51,224 bases of DNA. Source: 40CM-4-65-16 sp035279785 (GTDB lineage: Bacteria; Chloroflexota; Dormibacteria; Dormibacterales; Dormibacteraceae). The notes beneath the pieces are model-generated. The model had not been told where the DNA came from and made no database searches. It was given only the letters and a program-made list of their open reading frames with translations. The position numbers and the translations under genes are program-made. Positions 29,938 through 38,352 of this stretch are shown in pieces (the first letter of the stretch is position 1; every line of letters begins with the position of its first letter). The DNA is taken from the NCBI GenBank assembly GCA_035279785.1, contig DATEHC010000008.1, forward strand, positions 1-51,224, given 5' to 3'.

Positions 29938-31853
29938 TCGCTTTTTTCTACCTCGCCGCCTGCGCGGCGGCCGGTTTCGGAATCTCGTACCTGTCGGGCG
30001 TGCCGCTGAACCTCGAGGAGAGGGTCGTATTCGGCGCCGTCCTCGGCGCGATGGCGGTCGCGGCCGCGAGCTTCGTGCCCGCATTCGTCGTGCGCGACGT
30101 CACGCCGCTGACGTCGCTGGCCGGCCTCTTCATCGCCCTTGTCATCGGGGCGATCGGGATCGCCGGCTCGCGCAAGCGGATCCCGACCGATTGGCGCGAC
30201 GCCCTGCGCAGATGGCCGGCCTCGTGGCCCTTGCTCGCCGTGCTCGTCGTGTGCGGCGCGTGGACCGTGCACTTGCTGCACCAGGCGTACGTCTACACGC
30301 CTGCCGGCCTCTATGCGGGCTACGTGAACATCTGGGGTGACTGGGCCGCGCACCTGAGCTTCACGGGGTCGTTCGCGTACGGCCACAACTTCCCGCCCGA
30401 GTATCCAATCGACCCCGGGCACCGGCTCGGGTATCCGTTCATGATCGATTTCTTCGCCGCCGACCTGGTGCCCCTCGGCCTTTCGCTCACCGAAGCTCTC
30501 ACCGCGACGAGCGCGATGCTCGGCCTCGCGCTGCCGGGCGTGATCTACCTCGCCGCGCTCCGCTTCACCGCCGGCCGCGGCGCGTCGGTCGTCGCGGTCT
30601 TCGTTTTCCTCCTCAGCGGCGGCCTCGGATTCGTTCGCCTCTTCAGCGACATCCAGAGTGGCGGGCTAGCGGTGCTGCAGCACCTGCCGCACGAATACAC
30701 CCTCAACCGCGATGTCAACCTCCAGTGGCTCAACCCTGTGCTGGCGTACATCGTCCCGCAGCGTTCGACGCTTTTCGGATTCACGCTCGCGCTCATCGTC
30801 CTTGTCTTGCTGTCGGTCGCGATCCGCGAGCGCCTCGGCTGGCGTGCCTTCCTCTTCAGCGGTGTCGTGGCCGGGTTCATGCCCATCTACCACGTGCACG
30901 CGTATGGGACGGTAGTCGCGCTCGCGGCGTTCTGGGCCGCGATGAGCCGGCGGCGCGAGTGGATCGCCTACTTCGCTCCGGCGCTCGTCATCGGCGTCCC
31001 GATGCTGATCTGGATGTGGCCGCCGCAGAACACGAGCGTCTGCGCAGGCGGTCCATCGCTCGATGGCTACTGCATCCAGCCTGGCTGGCTGGCGCCGACG
31101 GACTGGCAGCACTCCATCTGGCTGTTTCCGTTCGACTTCGCGTGGTTCTGGATCTGGAACACGTCGCTGCTCGCGCCGCTGATGCTGCTTGGGCAGCTGC
31201 GCCCGAGGTGGTTTGCGACCGACTTTCCACGACGGTTCGCGCCGATGTGGCTATGGTTCGTCGTCCCGAACGTCATCGTCCTGCAGCCATGGAACTGGGA
31301 CAACACGAAGTTCTTCGTGTTCTGGGCGCTGCTGGGAAGCATCGTCGTCGGCGTGGTGGTCGCGACCGCGTGGCGCGCCGGGCGTGGCTTTGCATTTGCC
31401 GCGGTAGCCGTTATGGCGCTCCTCTGCCTGTCGGGGTTTCTCGATCTCTCTCGCGCTTCGGATTTCAGCGTCAGTCGAGTCGAGTTCACCGACGCCGGCG
31501 GGCTCAAGGTTGCGAGCTGGGTGCGCAACAACACCAGCCCGAGCGCGCTGTTCGCCGTCGCGAACGATCACAACAGCCCGATCCCCACGCTCGCCGGCCG
31601 TCGCGAGCTCATCGGGTATCCGGGATGGCTGTGGACCTACGGCCTTGCCGACTACGTGCAGAAGGGCGACGACGACAAACGGATCCTCGATGGCGATCCC
31701 GCGGCGCTGGCTCTCGCGCAGAAATACGGCGTCGACTACGTGATGATCGGCCCGCAGGAGATAGCGATCGGCGGAAACCGCGCGTACTGGGACGCCAACG
31801 GCACGCTGGTCTACGACGACGGGGAGTACGCGGTCTTCCGCGTCAGGAGTTAG
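29928..31853 (+). CDS. Large polytopic membrane protein, probable GT-C glycosyltransferase-like
   Basis: 641 residues from TTG 29928, overlapping the PMT gene by ten bases. At least twelve transmembrane helices. External or loop motifs include NIWGDWAAHLSFTGSFAYGHNFPPEYP, YHVHAYGTVVALAAFWA and NWDNTKFFVFWAL. The C-terminal 110 residues are soluble (VASWVRNNTSPSALFAVANDHNSP, VDYVMIGPQE), resembling the C-terminal domain of lipid-linked sugar GT-C enzymes that bind acceptor. The Asp in GDWAAH is in the place of a catalytic loop Asp. Substrate unknown; coupling to PMT suggests a related cell-envelope glycosylation. Stop interlocks with the DUF1003 gene (TTAG). Confidence 0.7.
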   Translation: MELIAFFYLAACAAAGFGISYLSGVPLNLEERVVFGAVLGAMAVAAASFVPAFVVRDVTPLTSLAGLFIALVIGAIGIAGSRKRIPTDWRDALRRWPASWPLLAVLVVCGAWTVHLLHQAYVYTPAGLYAGYVNIWGDWAAHLSFTGSFAYGHNFPPEYPIDPGHRLGYPFMIDFFAADLVPLGLSLTEALTATSAMLGLALPGVIYLAALRFTAGRGASVVAVFVFLLSGGLGFVRLFSDIQSGGLAVLQHLPHEYTLNRDVNLQWLNPVLAYIVPQRSTLFGFTLALIVLVLLSVAIRERLGWRAFLFSGVVAGFMPIYHVHAYGTVVALAAFWAAMSRRREWIAYFAPALVIGVPMLIWMWPPQNTSVCAGGPSLDGYCIQPGWLAPTDWQHSIWLFPFDFAWFWIWNTSLLAPLMLLGQLRPRWFATDFPRRFAPMWLWFVVPNVIVLQPWNWDNTKFFVFWALLGSIVVGVVVATAWRAGRGFAFAAVAVMALLCLSGFLDLSRASDFSVSRVEFTDAGGLKVASWVRNNTSPSALFAVANDHNSPIPTLAGRRELIGYPGWLWTYGLADYVQKGDDDKRILDGDPAALALAQKYGVDYVMIGPQEIAIGGNRAYWDANGTLVYDDGEYAVFRVRS

Positions 31854-32422
31854 GGCGCCGGGACGCTGATCGGCGGCCGCTCGGCGTCCGTGGGTCGCTG
31901 CGCCGTCGCGTTCGTTTCAATCGCCTGCTCGAGCCGGCGGGCGAGCCGCTTCATCTCGCGGTCGCCGCGGTCGAGGCGGTTGACGATCTGCAGCAGGATC
32001 TCGTCCTGGTGCATCAGGTGATTCATCAGGGCTTTGAGCTCTTCCTCGGACTTGACGTTCAGCTCGAAGTCGTGTTGAGAGCGCAGCCGGTCGCGATCCG
32101 CGAGACGGTTCAGGGCCATCAGCACGACCGAAACCCAAAGGGCCGCCTCGAGGCTGAGAACGAAGTTGAGGAACAGGAACGGGTAGCGGTCCCAGGGGTG
32201 GATCAGGTTGAGGGCGTTGAGGCCGACCCAGACGACCATGATCCCGACCTGGGCCAGGACGAATGCCCAGCTGCCGACAAGCCTCGCGAAGTCGCCCGCC
32301 ACGCGATCGGCGAAGGTCTGGCGCCGCTCGATCTCGCGGTTGAGGTCACGTACCGGGGGATGGTCGTGCTGATGCTTGATCAGGTCGCGGGCGATGTCTT
32401 CGATTTCTCGGGCGATGGACAT
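31850..32422 (-). CDS. DUF1003 membrane protein
   Basis: 190 residues. Two transmembrane helices (WAFVLAQVGIMVVWVGLNAL and YPFLFLNFVLSLEAALWVSVVL) flank the DUF1003 signature around HPWDRYPFLFLNFVLSLEAA. The N-terminal 45 residues are cytosolic and charged, and the C-terminal part (residues ~110-165) is an amphipathic helix bundle (LKALMNHLMHQDEILLQIVNRLD). The family is widespread with no firm function. ATG 32422. The 106-base gap before the upstream DinB-like gene holds a large nested inverted repeat. Confidence 0.88.
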   Translation of the reverse strand: MSIAREIEDIARDLIKHQHDHPPVRDLNREIERRQTFADRVAGDFARLVGSWAFVLAQVGIMVVWVGLNALNLIHPWDRYPFLFLNFVLSLEAALWVSVVLMALNRLADRDRLRSQHDFELNVKSEEELKALMNHLMHQDEILLQIVNRLDRGDREMKRLARRLEQAIETNATAQRPTDAERPPISVPAP

Positions 32423-32426
32423 ATTT

Positions 32427-32526
32427 GCGGGAATTTCCTCTGGGGTTGCTGCGTCGAATGCGGCTGTAGCCCAAAAGCATGGCGCAAATGCACCATTCCC
32501 GGCTACAGAAAGTAAGGAAATCCCGC
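32427..32526. repeat. Nested inverted repeats filling the DUF1003/DinB gap
   Basis: Outer arms GCGGGAATTTCC (32427-32438) and GGAAATCCCGC (32516-32526) match except for one extra base. Inner arms CTGTAGCC (32464-32471) and GGCTACAG (32501-32508) are perfect. A small GCAT/ATGC hairpin (32477-32480/32488-32491) lies at the centre. Together they could fold into one long imperfect stem spanning nearly the whole gap. Could be the 3' end of the DinB-like gene, a leader of DUF1003, or a small repeat element. Confidence 0.5.
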
Positions 32527-32528
32527 TG

Positions 32529-32981
32529 TCAGTAGCCCTTGTCGCCCCGCCAGCGGGCGATCCAGCCGGAGTGCTGGTCCTCGTGCTGGCTGCGGAGCCC
32601 GGCCGCGCCGTAGCGCGCCGGATCGAGAGCCTCGGGCTTCGCCGCCGTGATGGCGTCGAGCAACCTGCGCCGCGAGTGCTCGAGCTCCCAGCGCGCTTGC
32701 CCGGCGGAAATCGACTTGCGCAGCTCGAAACCCACGGCGTTGTGGTCTTCGTCCTGGTGCTCAGTCATCTTCCACACCGACTCGTGACCGGCGGAGATGC
32801 GCTCGACCTCCGCAGCGCGGATGTCGTCCCAGAGCGCGAGGTGCGCGAGGTGGTCCTTCACGGCCCAGCCGTCGATGCTCGCCTCGGACATCTGCTCGTC
32901 GGTAAGGCCGTCGAGGGCGGCGAGCATCTTCGAGCGCGACTCGCGGTAGTGCTTCAGCAGGTCTTCGCGTTCAATCGCCAT
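32529..32981 (-). CDS. DinB-like four-helix protein (DfsB/ClbS type)
   Basis: 150 residues of the DinB/YfiT-like superfamily: RSKMLAALDGLTDEQM, GWAVKDHLAHLALWDDIRAAEVERI with the His of the metal-binding set, and a C-terminal HEDQHSGWIARW. The superfamily includes thiol-S-transferases (bacillithiol or mycothiol users) and protective hydrolases such as ClbS. The exact member function cannot be read off. Fifteen bases downstream of dnaE2 in the same direction, so it may be the last gene of the SOS cassette. Confidence 0.75.
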   Translation of the reverse strand: MAIEREDLLKHYRESRSKMLAALDGLTDEQMSEASIDGWAVKDHLAHLALWDDIRAAEVERISAGHESVWKMTEHQDEDHNAVGFELRKSISAGQARWELEHSRRRLLDAITAAKPEALDPARYGAAGLRSQHEDQHSGWIARWRGDKGY

Positions 32982-32996
32982 TGCGCGGATATGTTC

Positions 32997-35900
32997 TCAC
33001 CTGTAGTCGTGCGAGCGCTGCGCTGGGCGCGGCACACCGTCGAGCGCTTCGATGTGGCTCGCGAGGACTGAATGCACCCCGTCCTGTCGCTGCATCACGC
33101 CGTCGATGATGAGGATCGGCTGGCGGTTCGCGACGAGGCGGTAGCGGTCGTAGACATCGGGCTTGATCGTCACGTTGACGTGGCCGAACTCGTCCTCGAG
33201 AGTGAAGAAGCGAATCTTGTTTGCCGTCGCCGGAGCCTGGCGGGTGATGACGAGTCCCGCTACGCGAATCTTTTGCCCGCTGCGGACTGTTGCGACCTTG
33301 TTGGATTCGAGCGCGCCCTTCGCCGTCAGCCTTTCCCTGCAGAAATGGATGAGGTGGTGGCCGGTCGAGAGGTCGGAGATCCGGTACTCGAGCTGGTTGG
33401 CGTCGAAATCGTCGATCGCGGGAAGCTCCGGCGCGGTGCCGTTGAGACCCAGCTCCGACTGCTTGTCGATCCCGCGCCGCAGGCCCTTGCCATGCCACCG
33501 CTCCTGCCAGCCCCACAACAGCTTGCGACGCGGCTCACGGAGCGCATCGAAGCCTCCGACCATCACGATGTTGCGCACCGCCTTCGGCCCGATCGGTCCG
33601 CCGCGCAGGCGCGCGAGGAAATCGTCGAACGAGGTGAACGAGCCGCCGCGCGCTCGTTCCTCGACGATCGCCTTGCGTCCTTCCTCGCCCAGATCGCGCA
33701 CGTAGTTGAAGCCGATTCGCATGGCGTATTCCACGCGAGCGCCGGCAGTCGCGGCATTCGAAGTCTCCTGAAGCACGCGAGTGCCGGCAGTCGCGGGTAA
33801 TGCCTCCGGCAGGCAGCGGACGTCGGAGCGGTTGACGTCGACCGGCAGCGCCTTCAGGCCGTGGCGCTTCAGGTCTTCGACCAGCACGCTTGGGTGATAG
33901 AAGCCCATCGGCTGGTTGTTGAGCAGCCCACAGCCGAATTCGACCGGGTGTTTGAGCTTCAGCCACGCGGTTTCGTACGAGGTCCGCGCGAACGCGGCGG
34001 CGTGCGAACGGCAGAAGCCGTAGACGGCGAAGCCTTGCACTGCGGTGAAGAGCTGGTCGGCGACCTCGCGCGGCACCCCGTTGGCCAGGCATCCGTCGAC
34101 GAACTCGTCTTCGAGCGATGACATCTCGACACGGTTGAGGTGTCGCGTCATCGCCCTACGAAAACCGTCCGCGCGCGCCGGCGGCATGCCGGCGACGTGC
34201 ATCGCGATCTCGATGATCTGCTCCTGGTAGAGGATCACGCCCAGCGTGTCCTTGAGGATCGGCTCGAGCAGCGGATGCGCGTAGGTGACGACCTCGCGAC
34301 CCTGCTTGCGTCGGATGTAGGGATGGACCGCGTTGCCCTGGATGGGTCCCGGCCGGATGATCGCGACCTCGACCACGAGGTCGTTGAAGTCTTTCGGCCG
34401 GGTGCGCGGAAGCGTCTGCATCTGCGCCCGTGACTCGATCTGAAAGACGCCGATCGTGTCGGCGGCGCTGCACATCTCGAACACGGCCGGGTCGTTCAGC
34501 GGCAGGTGGTCGAGGTCGGGTCGCGCGCCGCTCGTGTCCTTGATCAGGTCGAGCGCCTCTGCCACGACCGAAAGCGTGCGCAGACCCAGCATGTCCATCT
34601 TGATGAGGCCGAGGTCTTCGACGTCGTCCTTGTTGAACTGGACGACGCGGCGCCCCTCCATCGTTGCGGGCTCGACCGGCGCGATGTCGACGAGCGGCTC
34701 GCCGGTGACGAGCATGCCGCCGTTGTGGATGGAAAGGTGGCGGGGGAACTCGATGACCTCGCGACACAGCTCGAGGAACTGCTTCCAGCTCTGCGGGCGC
34801 ATGTCGGGTGGTGGCACGGCCCACTGCACCGAGTCCTCGACGTCCTCGGTGAACCATCGGTCGACTCCCTTGGCCAGCCGGTCCAGCAGCTCATTGGAGA
34901 ATCCGAGCGCCTTGCCGATCTGGCGGATCGCCATGCGTGGTTGGAAGGTGACGACGTTGCAGACCATCCCGGTCCGCTCCCATCCGTACTTCTCGTAGAT
35001 GTACTGGATGACCTGCTCGCGATGAGCCGTCGAGAAGTCGATGTCGATGTCCGGCGTGCTCGTCATCTCCTCGTGCAGAAACCGCTCGAAAAGCAGGTTG
35101 TGCTCGATGGGATCGACGCGAGTGATGCCGAGGACGTAGGCGACGATCGAGTCGGCTGCCGAGCCCCGGCCCTGGCCGGGCACTCCTCGTTCGCGGGCGA
35201 ACCGCATCAGGTCCCAGTTGATGAGGAAGAACTCGGCCAGGCCGGTCTTCTCGATGACCTCGAGCTCGTGCTGCAGGCGGCGGGTGACGTTTGAGGTGAT
35301 CGGGCGGTAGCGATCGCGCAAGCCTTCGAAGCAGAGCTTGTAGAGGTAGGAAAACGGGGTCTCGCCTTCCGGCACGGGGTAGCCGGGGAACCTGACCTTG
35401 CGGAAGTCCAGGTCGACGTCGCATTGCTGGGCGATCTCCCACGACGTCGCGAGCGCGCCTTCATGTCCCTTGAACAGAGGTCGCAGCTGGTCGCCGCCTT
35501 TCAGGTGGTGCTCGGCGTTGGGGAAGAGCTGGGGCCTTGCCTCGTCGAGGGTGGTGCGGTTCCGGATCGCGACGAGGACGTCGTGCAGCATCCGCCGCGC
35601 GGGCACGTGGTAGTGGACCTGGTTGGAAGCGACCACCGGCGCGGCGCATCGCAGGGCCATCTCGGCGCGGCCCTGAAGCACCCACTGGTCTTCAGGACGC
35701 AGATGCTGGTGAAGCTCGCTGAAGACGTCGTCCCTGCCCAGCGCCTCCTGCAGATCGCGAAGGGTCCTTTCGTTGTCGGTCGAGCTGAGATAGAAAAGGT
35801 CGCCTTTCTGCTCGGCGACCGTCTGAAGTGTCGCCCGGGCCTCGCCTTTGGGCTGGTCGGCGTGGGCGAGGCTCAGAAGGCGGCAGAGGTTGGAGTAGCC

Positions 35901-36149
35901 GCGCAGGTTGCGGGCGATGAGGATCAGCTCTTCGCCATCCACCTCGAGCGCGCTACCGATGATCGGCTTGACCCCGAGCTTGCGGCACGCCTGCAGATGC
36001 TTGACCGCGCCGTAGACGCCGCCGTGGTCGGTGATGGCGAGGGCCGGCATCTCCAGCTCGGCGGCTCGCATGGCGAGCTCGAACGGGTGCGACCCGCCGT
36101 CGAGGAAGGAATAGTTGGAGTGGGAGTGGAGCTCGACGTACGGGCTCAA
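32997..36149 (-). CDS. dnaE2: Error-prone DNA polymerase III alpha (ImuC/DnaE2)
   Basis: About 1050 residues. PHP domain at the N-terminus (VELHSHSNYSFLDGG), palm with the catalytic triad in TSTPDIDIDFSTAHRE, FNKDDVEDLGLIKMDMLGLRTL, and a C-terminal OB-fold (KIRVAGLVITRQAPATANKIRFFTLEDEFGHVNVTI). Length and the company of imuA/imuB and DUF6504 identify the mutasome polymerase rather than replicative DnaE1. Start is taken as TTG 36149, directly ahead of SPYVELHSH; a longer frame to 36221 runs through an inverted repeat. Oddity: residues between NRSDVRCLPE and YAMRIGFNYV are encoded by an in-frame paired-palindrome element (33734-33795), adding about 20 residues including two ATAG.RV repeats. 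Confidence 0.93.
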   Translation of the reverse strand: MSPYVELHSHSNYSFLDGGSHPFELAMRAAELEMPALAITDHGGVYGAVKHLQACRKLGVKPIIGSALEVDGEELILIARNLRGYSNLCRLLSLAHADQPKGEARATLQTVAEQKGDLFYLSSTDNERTLRDLQEALGRDDVFSELHQHLRPEDQWVLQGRAEMALRCAAPVVASNQVHYHVPARRMLHDVLVAIRNRTTLDEARPQLFPNAEHHLKGGDQLRPLFKGHEGALATSWEIAQQCDVDLDFRKVRFPGYPVPEGETPFSYLYKLCFEGLRDRYRPITSNVTRRLQHELEVIEKTGLAEFFLINWDLMRFARERGVPGQGRGSAADSIVAYVLGITRVDPIEHNLLFERFLHEEMTSTPDIDIDFSTAHREQVIQYIYEKYGWERTGMVCNVVTFQPRMAIRQIGKALGFSNELLDRLAKGVDRWFTEDVEDSVQWAVPPPDMRPQSWKQFLELCREVIEFPRHLSIHNGGMLVTGEPLVDIAPVEPATMEGRRVVQFNKDDVEDLGLIKMDMLGLRTLSVVAEALDLIKDTSGARPDLDHLPLNDPAVFEMCSAADTIGVFQIESRAQMQTLPRTRPKDFNDLVVEVAIIRPGPIQGNAVHPYIRRKQGREVVTYAHPLLEPILKDTLGVILYQEQIIEIAMHVAGMPPARADGFRRAMTRHLNRVEMSSLEDEFVDGCLANGVPREVADQLFTAVQGFAVYGFCRSHAAAFARTSYETAWLKLKHPVEFGCGLLNNQPMGFYHPSVLVEDLKRHGLKALPVDVNRSDVRCLPEALPATAGTRVLQETSNAATAGARVEYAMRIGFNYVRDLGEEGRKAIVEERARGGSFTSFDDFLARLRGGPIGPKAVRNIVMVGGFDALREPRRKLLWGWQERWHGKGLRRGIDKQSELGLNGTAPELPAIDDFDANQLEYRISDLSTGHHLIHFCRERLTAKGALESNKVATVRSGQKIRVAGLVITRQAPATANKIRFFTLEDEFGHVNVTIKPDVYDRYRLVANRQPILIIDGVMQRQDGVHSVLASHIEALDGVPRPAQRSHDYR
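33734..33795. repeat. Paired 20-bp palindromes, 42-bp period (copy 2, inside dnaE2)
   Basis: CGCGAGCGCCGGCAGTCGCG at 33734-33753, identical to the unit at 21109, and CGCGAGTGCCGGCAGTCGCG at 33776-33795, with a 22-base spacer. Same geometry as copies 1 and 3. It lies in frame within dnaE2 in a variable linker and encodes two similar peptides (Ala-Thr-Ala-Gly-x-Arg-Val), so the element has been tolerated in coding sequence. Confidence 0.8.
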
Positions 36150-36163
36150 AGTGATTCGTCGAA

Positions 36164-36228
36164 CGGCACAGTGTGCCGACTGAGGCGTTTGGGGGTCGGA
36201 AAATCCCGAGTTCCAGCACACTGTGCCG
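36164..36228. repeat. Inverted repeat upstream of dnaE2
   Basis: CGGCACAGTGTGC (36164-36176) and its complement GCACACTGTGCCG (36216-36228), 13-bp perfect arms with 39 bases between. Each arm is itself part of a 15-base palindrome (CGGCACAGTGTGCCG on the left; one mismatch on the right). The core AGTGTGC-N39-GCACACT is the same as at 19949-20001. Fills the 88-base gap between DUF6504 and dnaE2, so it could act as terminator, operator or insertion. Confidence 0.65.
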
Positions 36229-36237
36229 GGCGGGGCA

Positions 36238-36486
36238 TCAGTCGTACACCCTCTCGACGAACCACTGGTTGGTGGTCGCGTCGAAGTAGAGCTCGCACAG
36301 CAGGTTGTTGTTGAGCACGGCCTTCCAGTACTCGCGCCTTATAGGCCGGTCCCACCACGAGCCCTCGACCTTCCACCGCGCGATCGGCTCGATCGAGCCG
36401 TTGAACGCCCCGGCGATCGCTATCGGAGCGCGGCCGTGGTCGAGGGTGACGTCCACCGCGGAGGGAGGACGAAGCAGTCGTGTCAT
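36238..36486 (-). CDS. DUF6504 protein of the mutasome cassette
   Basis: 82 residues. The pattern VEGSWWDRPIRREYWKAVLNNNLLCELYFDATTNQWFVERVYD is the DUF6504 signature (WWD-Ex-hYR..h), a small protein commonly encoded between imuB and dnaE2 in Actinobacteria and Chloroflexi. Function unknown, presumed accessory to translesion synthesis. ATG 36486 stands only nine bases from the ATG of the opposing ATPase gene. Confidence 0.85.
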   Translation of the reverse strand: MTRLLRPPSAVDVTLDHGRAPIAIAGAFNGSIEPIARWKVEGSWWDRPIRREYWKAVLNNNLLCELYFDATTNQWFVERVYD

Positions 36487-36495
36487 CGTGTGCGC

Positions 36496-37257
36496 ATGCC
36501 GGCGGTGACGGTGTTGAACGGCGCGCCGCTACGGCGGATCGAGGTCGACAAAGGCCGGGTCCATGAGAATCGGTGGCCGTACACGATCCCAGCAGTCCGT
36601 GACCTGGTGGACAAAGGCTTCGAGCCTTCGCCCGGCCTGACGATCCTCATCGGCGAGAACGGCAGCGGCAAATCGACGCTGGTGGAGGCCATCGCGGCGG
36701 CGTGGGCGAGGCACGTGCGCGCGGAAAAGCGAAATGTCTCGTTGAAGGCAAGCGCGGAGCCATCGGCGGAGGACTCCGACCTCGGGCGTGCCCTGCGGTT
36801 GCTTGGAACAAAGGGCGGCGGCAAAGGCGGGTTCTTCCTCCGCGCCGAGAGGATGCACGACCTGTTCACAGCGGTGGGATCGGAAGGGCATTGGGCCGAC
36901 CGATTCGGCGGAGTCGACCTGCATGCGCGAAGCCACGGCCAGGCGTTCATCCAGGTGCTGAAGACGCGCATCGTCGATCGCGGGCTGTACCTCTTCGACG
37001 AACCGGAGGCAGCGCTGTCGTTCACCTCTTGCCTCGGGCTGATCTCGCTGCTGGCGCAGCTGCCGGCGGAAGGATCGCAGGCGATCGTGGCGACGCATTC
37101 ACCCCTCATCGCAGCGACGCCTGGCGCGACGCTGATCGAGATGGGGGAGTGGGGGATGCGCAAGGCACCGTTCGAGAAACTCGAGCTGGTGCGCTCGTGG
37201 CGCGAGTTCCTGGACAGCCCCGAGAGCTACACGAAGTATCTCGTCGCTGATTCATGA
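36496..37257 (+). CDS. AAA/ABC-type ATPase inserted within the mutasome cassette
   Basis: 253 residues. Walker A GENGSGKSTLVEAIA near residue 54, D-loop/Walker B LYLFDEPEAALSF near residue 167, and the H-loop ATHSPLIAATPGA. This is the compact RecF/SMC-like ATPase with closed head but no long coiled coil, similar to predicted ABC-type ATPases of the OLD/AAA_23 kind. No nuclease domain is present. It runs opposite to imuA-imuB-DUF6504-dnaE2, splits that cassette, shares a 9-base start gap with DUF6504, and overlaps the imuB stop by six bases. Role unknown; DNA repair or phosphate-type signalling are both possible. Confidence 0.8.
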   Translation: MPAVTVLNGAPLRRIEVDKGRVHENRWPYTIPAVRDLVDKGFEPSPGLTILIGENGSGKSTLVEAIAAAWARHVRAEKRNVSLKASAEPSAEDSDLGRALRLLGTKGGGKGGFFLRAERMHDLFTAVGSEGHWADRFGGVDLHARSHGQAFIQVLKTRIVDRGLYLFDEPEAALSFTSCLGLISLLAQLPAEGSQAIVATHSPLIAATPGATLIEMGEWGMRKAPFEKLELVRSWREFLDSPESYTKYLVADS

Positions 37258-38352
37258 CGCGCCGTTGACGACGATTTCTTCGCCGAAGCGTTCCTGCAGC
37301 CGCTCCAGCGCGGCAATGACCTCTTCGCTGGAACCGTCACCGCCTGCCCACAAACGCAGCTGACGCCGTCCCGCGCCCTCGAGCACGGGCAGCTCGATCC
37401 ATAGCTCGCTGATCGGCGCACGCGGCTGCCATTCCTTGATCCACGCACCGACGAGCCCGAACAGCTCCTGAGTGCTGCTCAGCGGATGGCGGACGATCGA
37501 CTCACGGGTTTCCGGCTTGCCTGATTCGACGAGGAGACGAACGCGCACGTGCTTCGCGCCTGCCCCTCTCAGGCCGAGCTCGTCGGCGAGGTCGCCGCAC
37601 AACGCCCGGGCGACGAAGAGAAGCGCCTCGCGGTCTTCGACCGGATCGCCAAACTGGCGGTGCGCGCTCGTGAACAGCGGCGGCTTCCACGCGTCGAGCT
37701 GATCCGGCTCGGCTCCACGGGCGAGCAGAACGGCGCGCCTTCCGTCGCGACCGAGCTGACTCTCGAGCTCGCGCGGCCCTATGGCCGCGACCGCGCCCAG
37801 CGTCCGCAGGCCGAGAAGATCCAGGCGCTCCAGCTGTTCAGAGTCGAGCGGAAGCTCGCGCGAGGGAAGAGGGGCAAGAAACTCGCGCTCGCTGGCGACG
37901 TTGAGGATGCGACCCGGTCGGGCACGCGCGGCGGCAAGGCGCGCAGCGAAAGGACCGGGAGCCAGGCCGAGGCGTGGTTCGCGACCGACGGCTCGCGCCA
38001 GGCGGTGACGCGCGGCCCGGATCGACTGGCCGGCGGTCGCAACGCCGCTCACGTCGAGCCAGGCGATTCCCTCGTCGCGGACCTCGACCACAGGCGCCAG
38101 GTCATAGAGGGCGGTGGAGATGAGCTCACGGATGCGCGCGGTCGCTTCTTCGTCGGGAAGGACGAACACCGCCTGCGGGCACAGGTGCTCGGCCTGGCGC
38201 AAAGCCATACCCGGCACGACGCCGAAGGGCAGCGTCTCCTCTGACGCCGCGACCACGTGCTCGTCCCAGCGCCCGACGATGACCGGCCTTCCGTAAAGAT
38301 CTGGCCGCCGCGCCAGCTCTAAATGACCTGTCAGACCACAGCAGACGCGCGT
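37252..38352 (-). CDS. imuB: ImuB, catalytically inactive Y-family polymerase
   Basis: About 366 residues. Blocks VVAASEETLPFGVVPGMALRQAEHLCP, LRTLGAVAAIGPRELESQLG and the C-terminal little-finger region match ImuB. The catalytic Ser-x-Asp-Glu of active Y-family enzymes is replaced: the aligned segment reads RDEGIAWLDVSG, with Gly-Ile where Asp-Glu is expected, and the first catalytic Asp is absent from RVCCGLTGHLEL. It is therefore the structural hub linking ImuA and DnaE2. The frame has no ATG/GTG/TTG ahead of homologous residues. ACG 38352, six to seven bases after the strong site GAGGAGGT, gives TRVCC and is my choice; it overlaps imuA by 22 bases. Confidence 0.88.
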   Translation of the reverse strand, partial: TRVCCGLTGHLELARRPDLYGRPVIVGRWDEHVVAASEETLPFGVVPGMALRQAEHLCPQAVFVLPDEEATARIRELISTALYDLAPVVEVRDEGIAWLDVSGVATAGQSIRAARHRLARAVGREPRLGLAPGPFAARLAAARARPGRILNVASEREFLAPLPSRELPLDSEQLERLDLLGLRTLGAVAAIGPRELESQLGRDGRRAVLLARGAEPDQLDAWKPPLFTSAHRQFGDPVEDREALLFVARALCGDLADELGLRGAGAKHVRVRLLVESGKPETRESIVRHPLSSTQELFGLVGAWIKEWQPRAPISELWIELPVLEGAGRRQLRLWAGGDGSSEEVIAALERLQERFGEEIVVNGAS

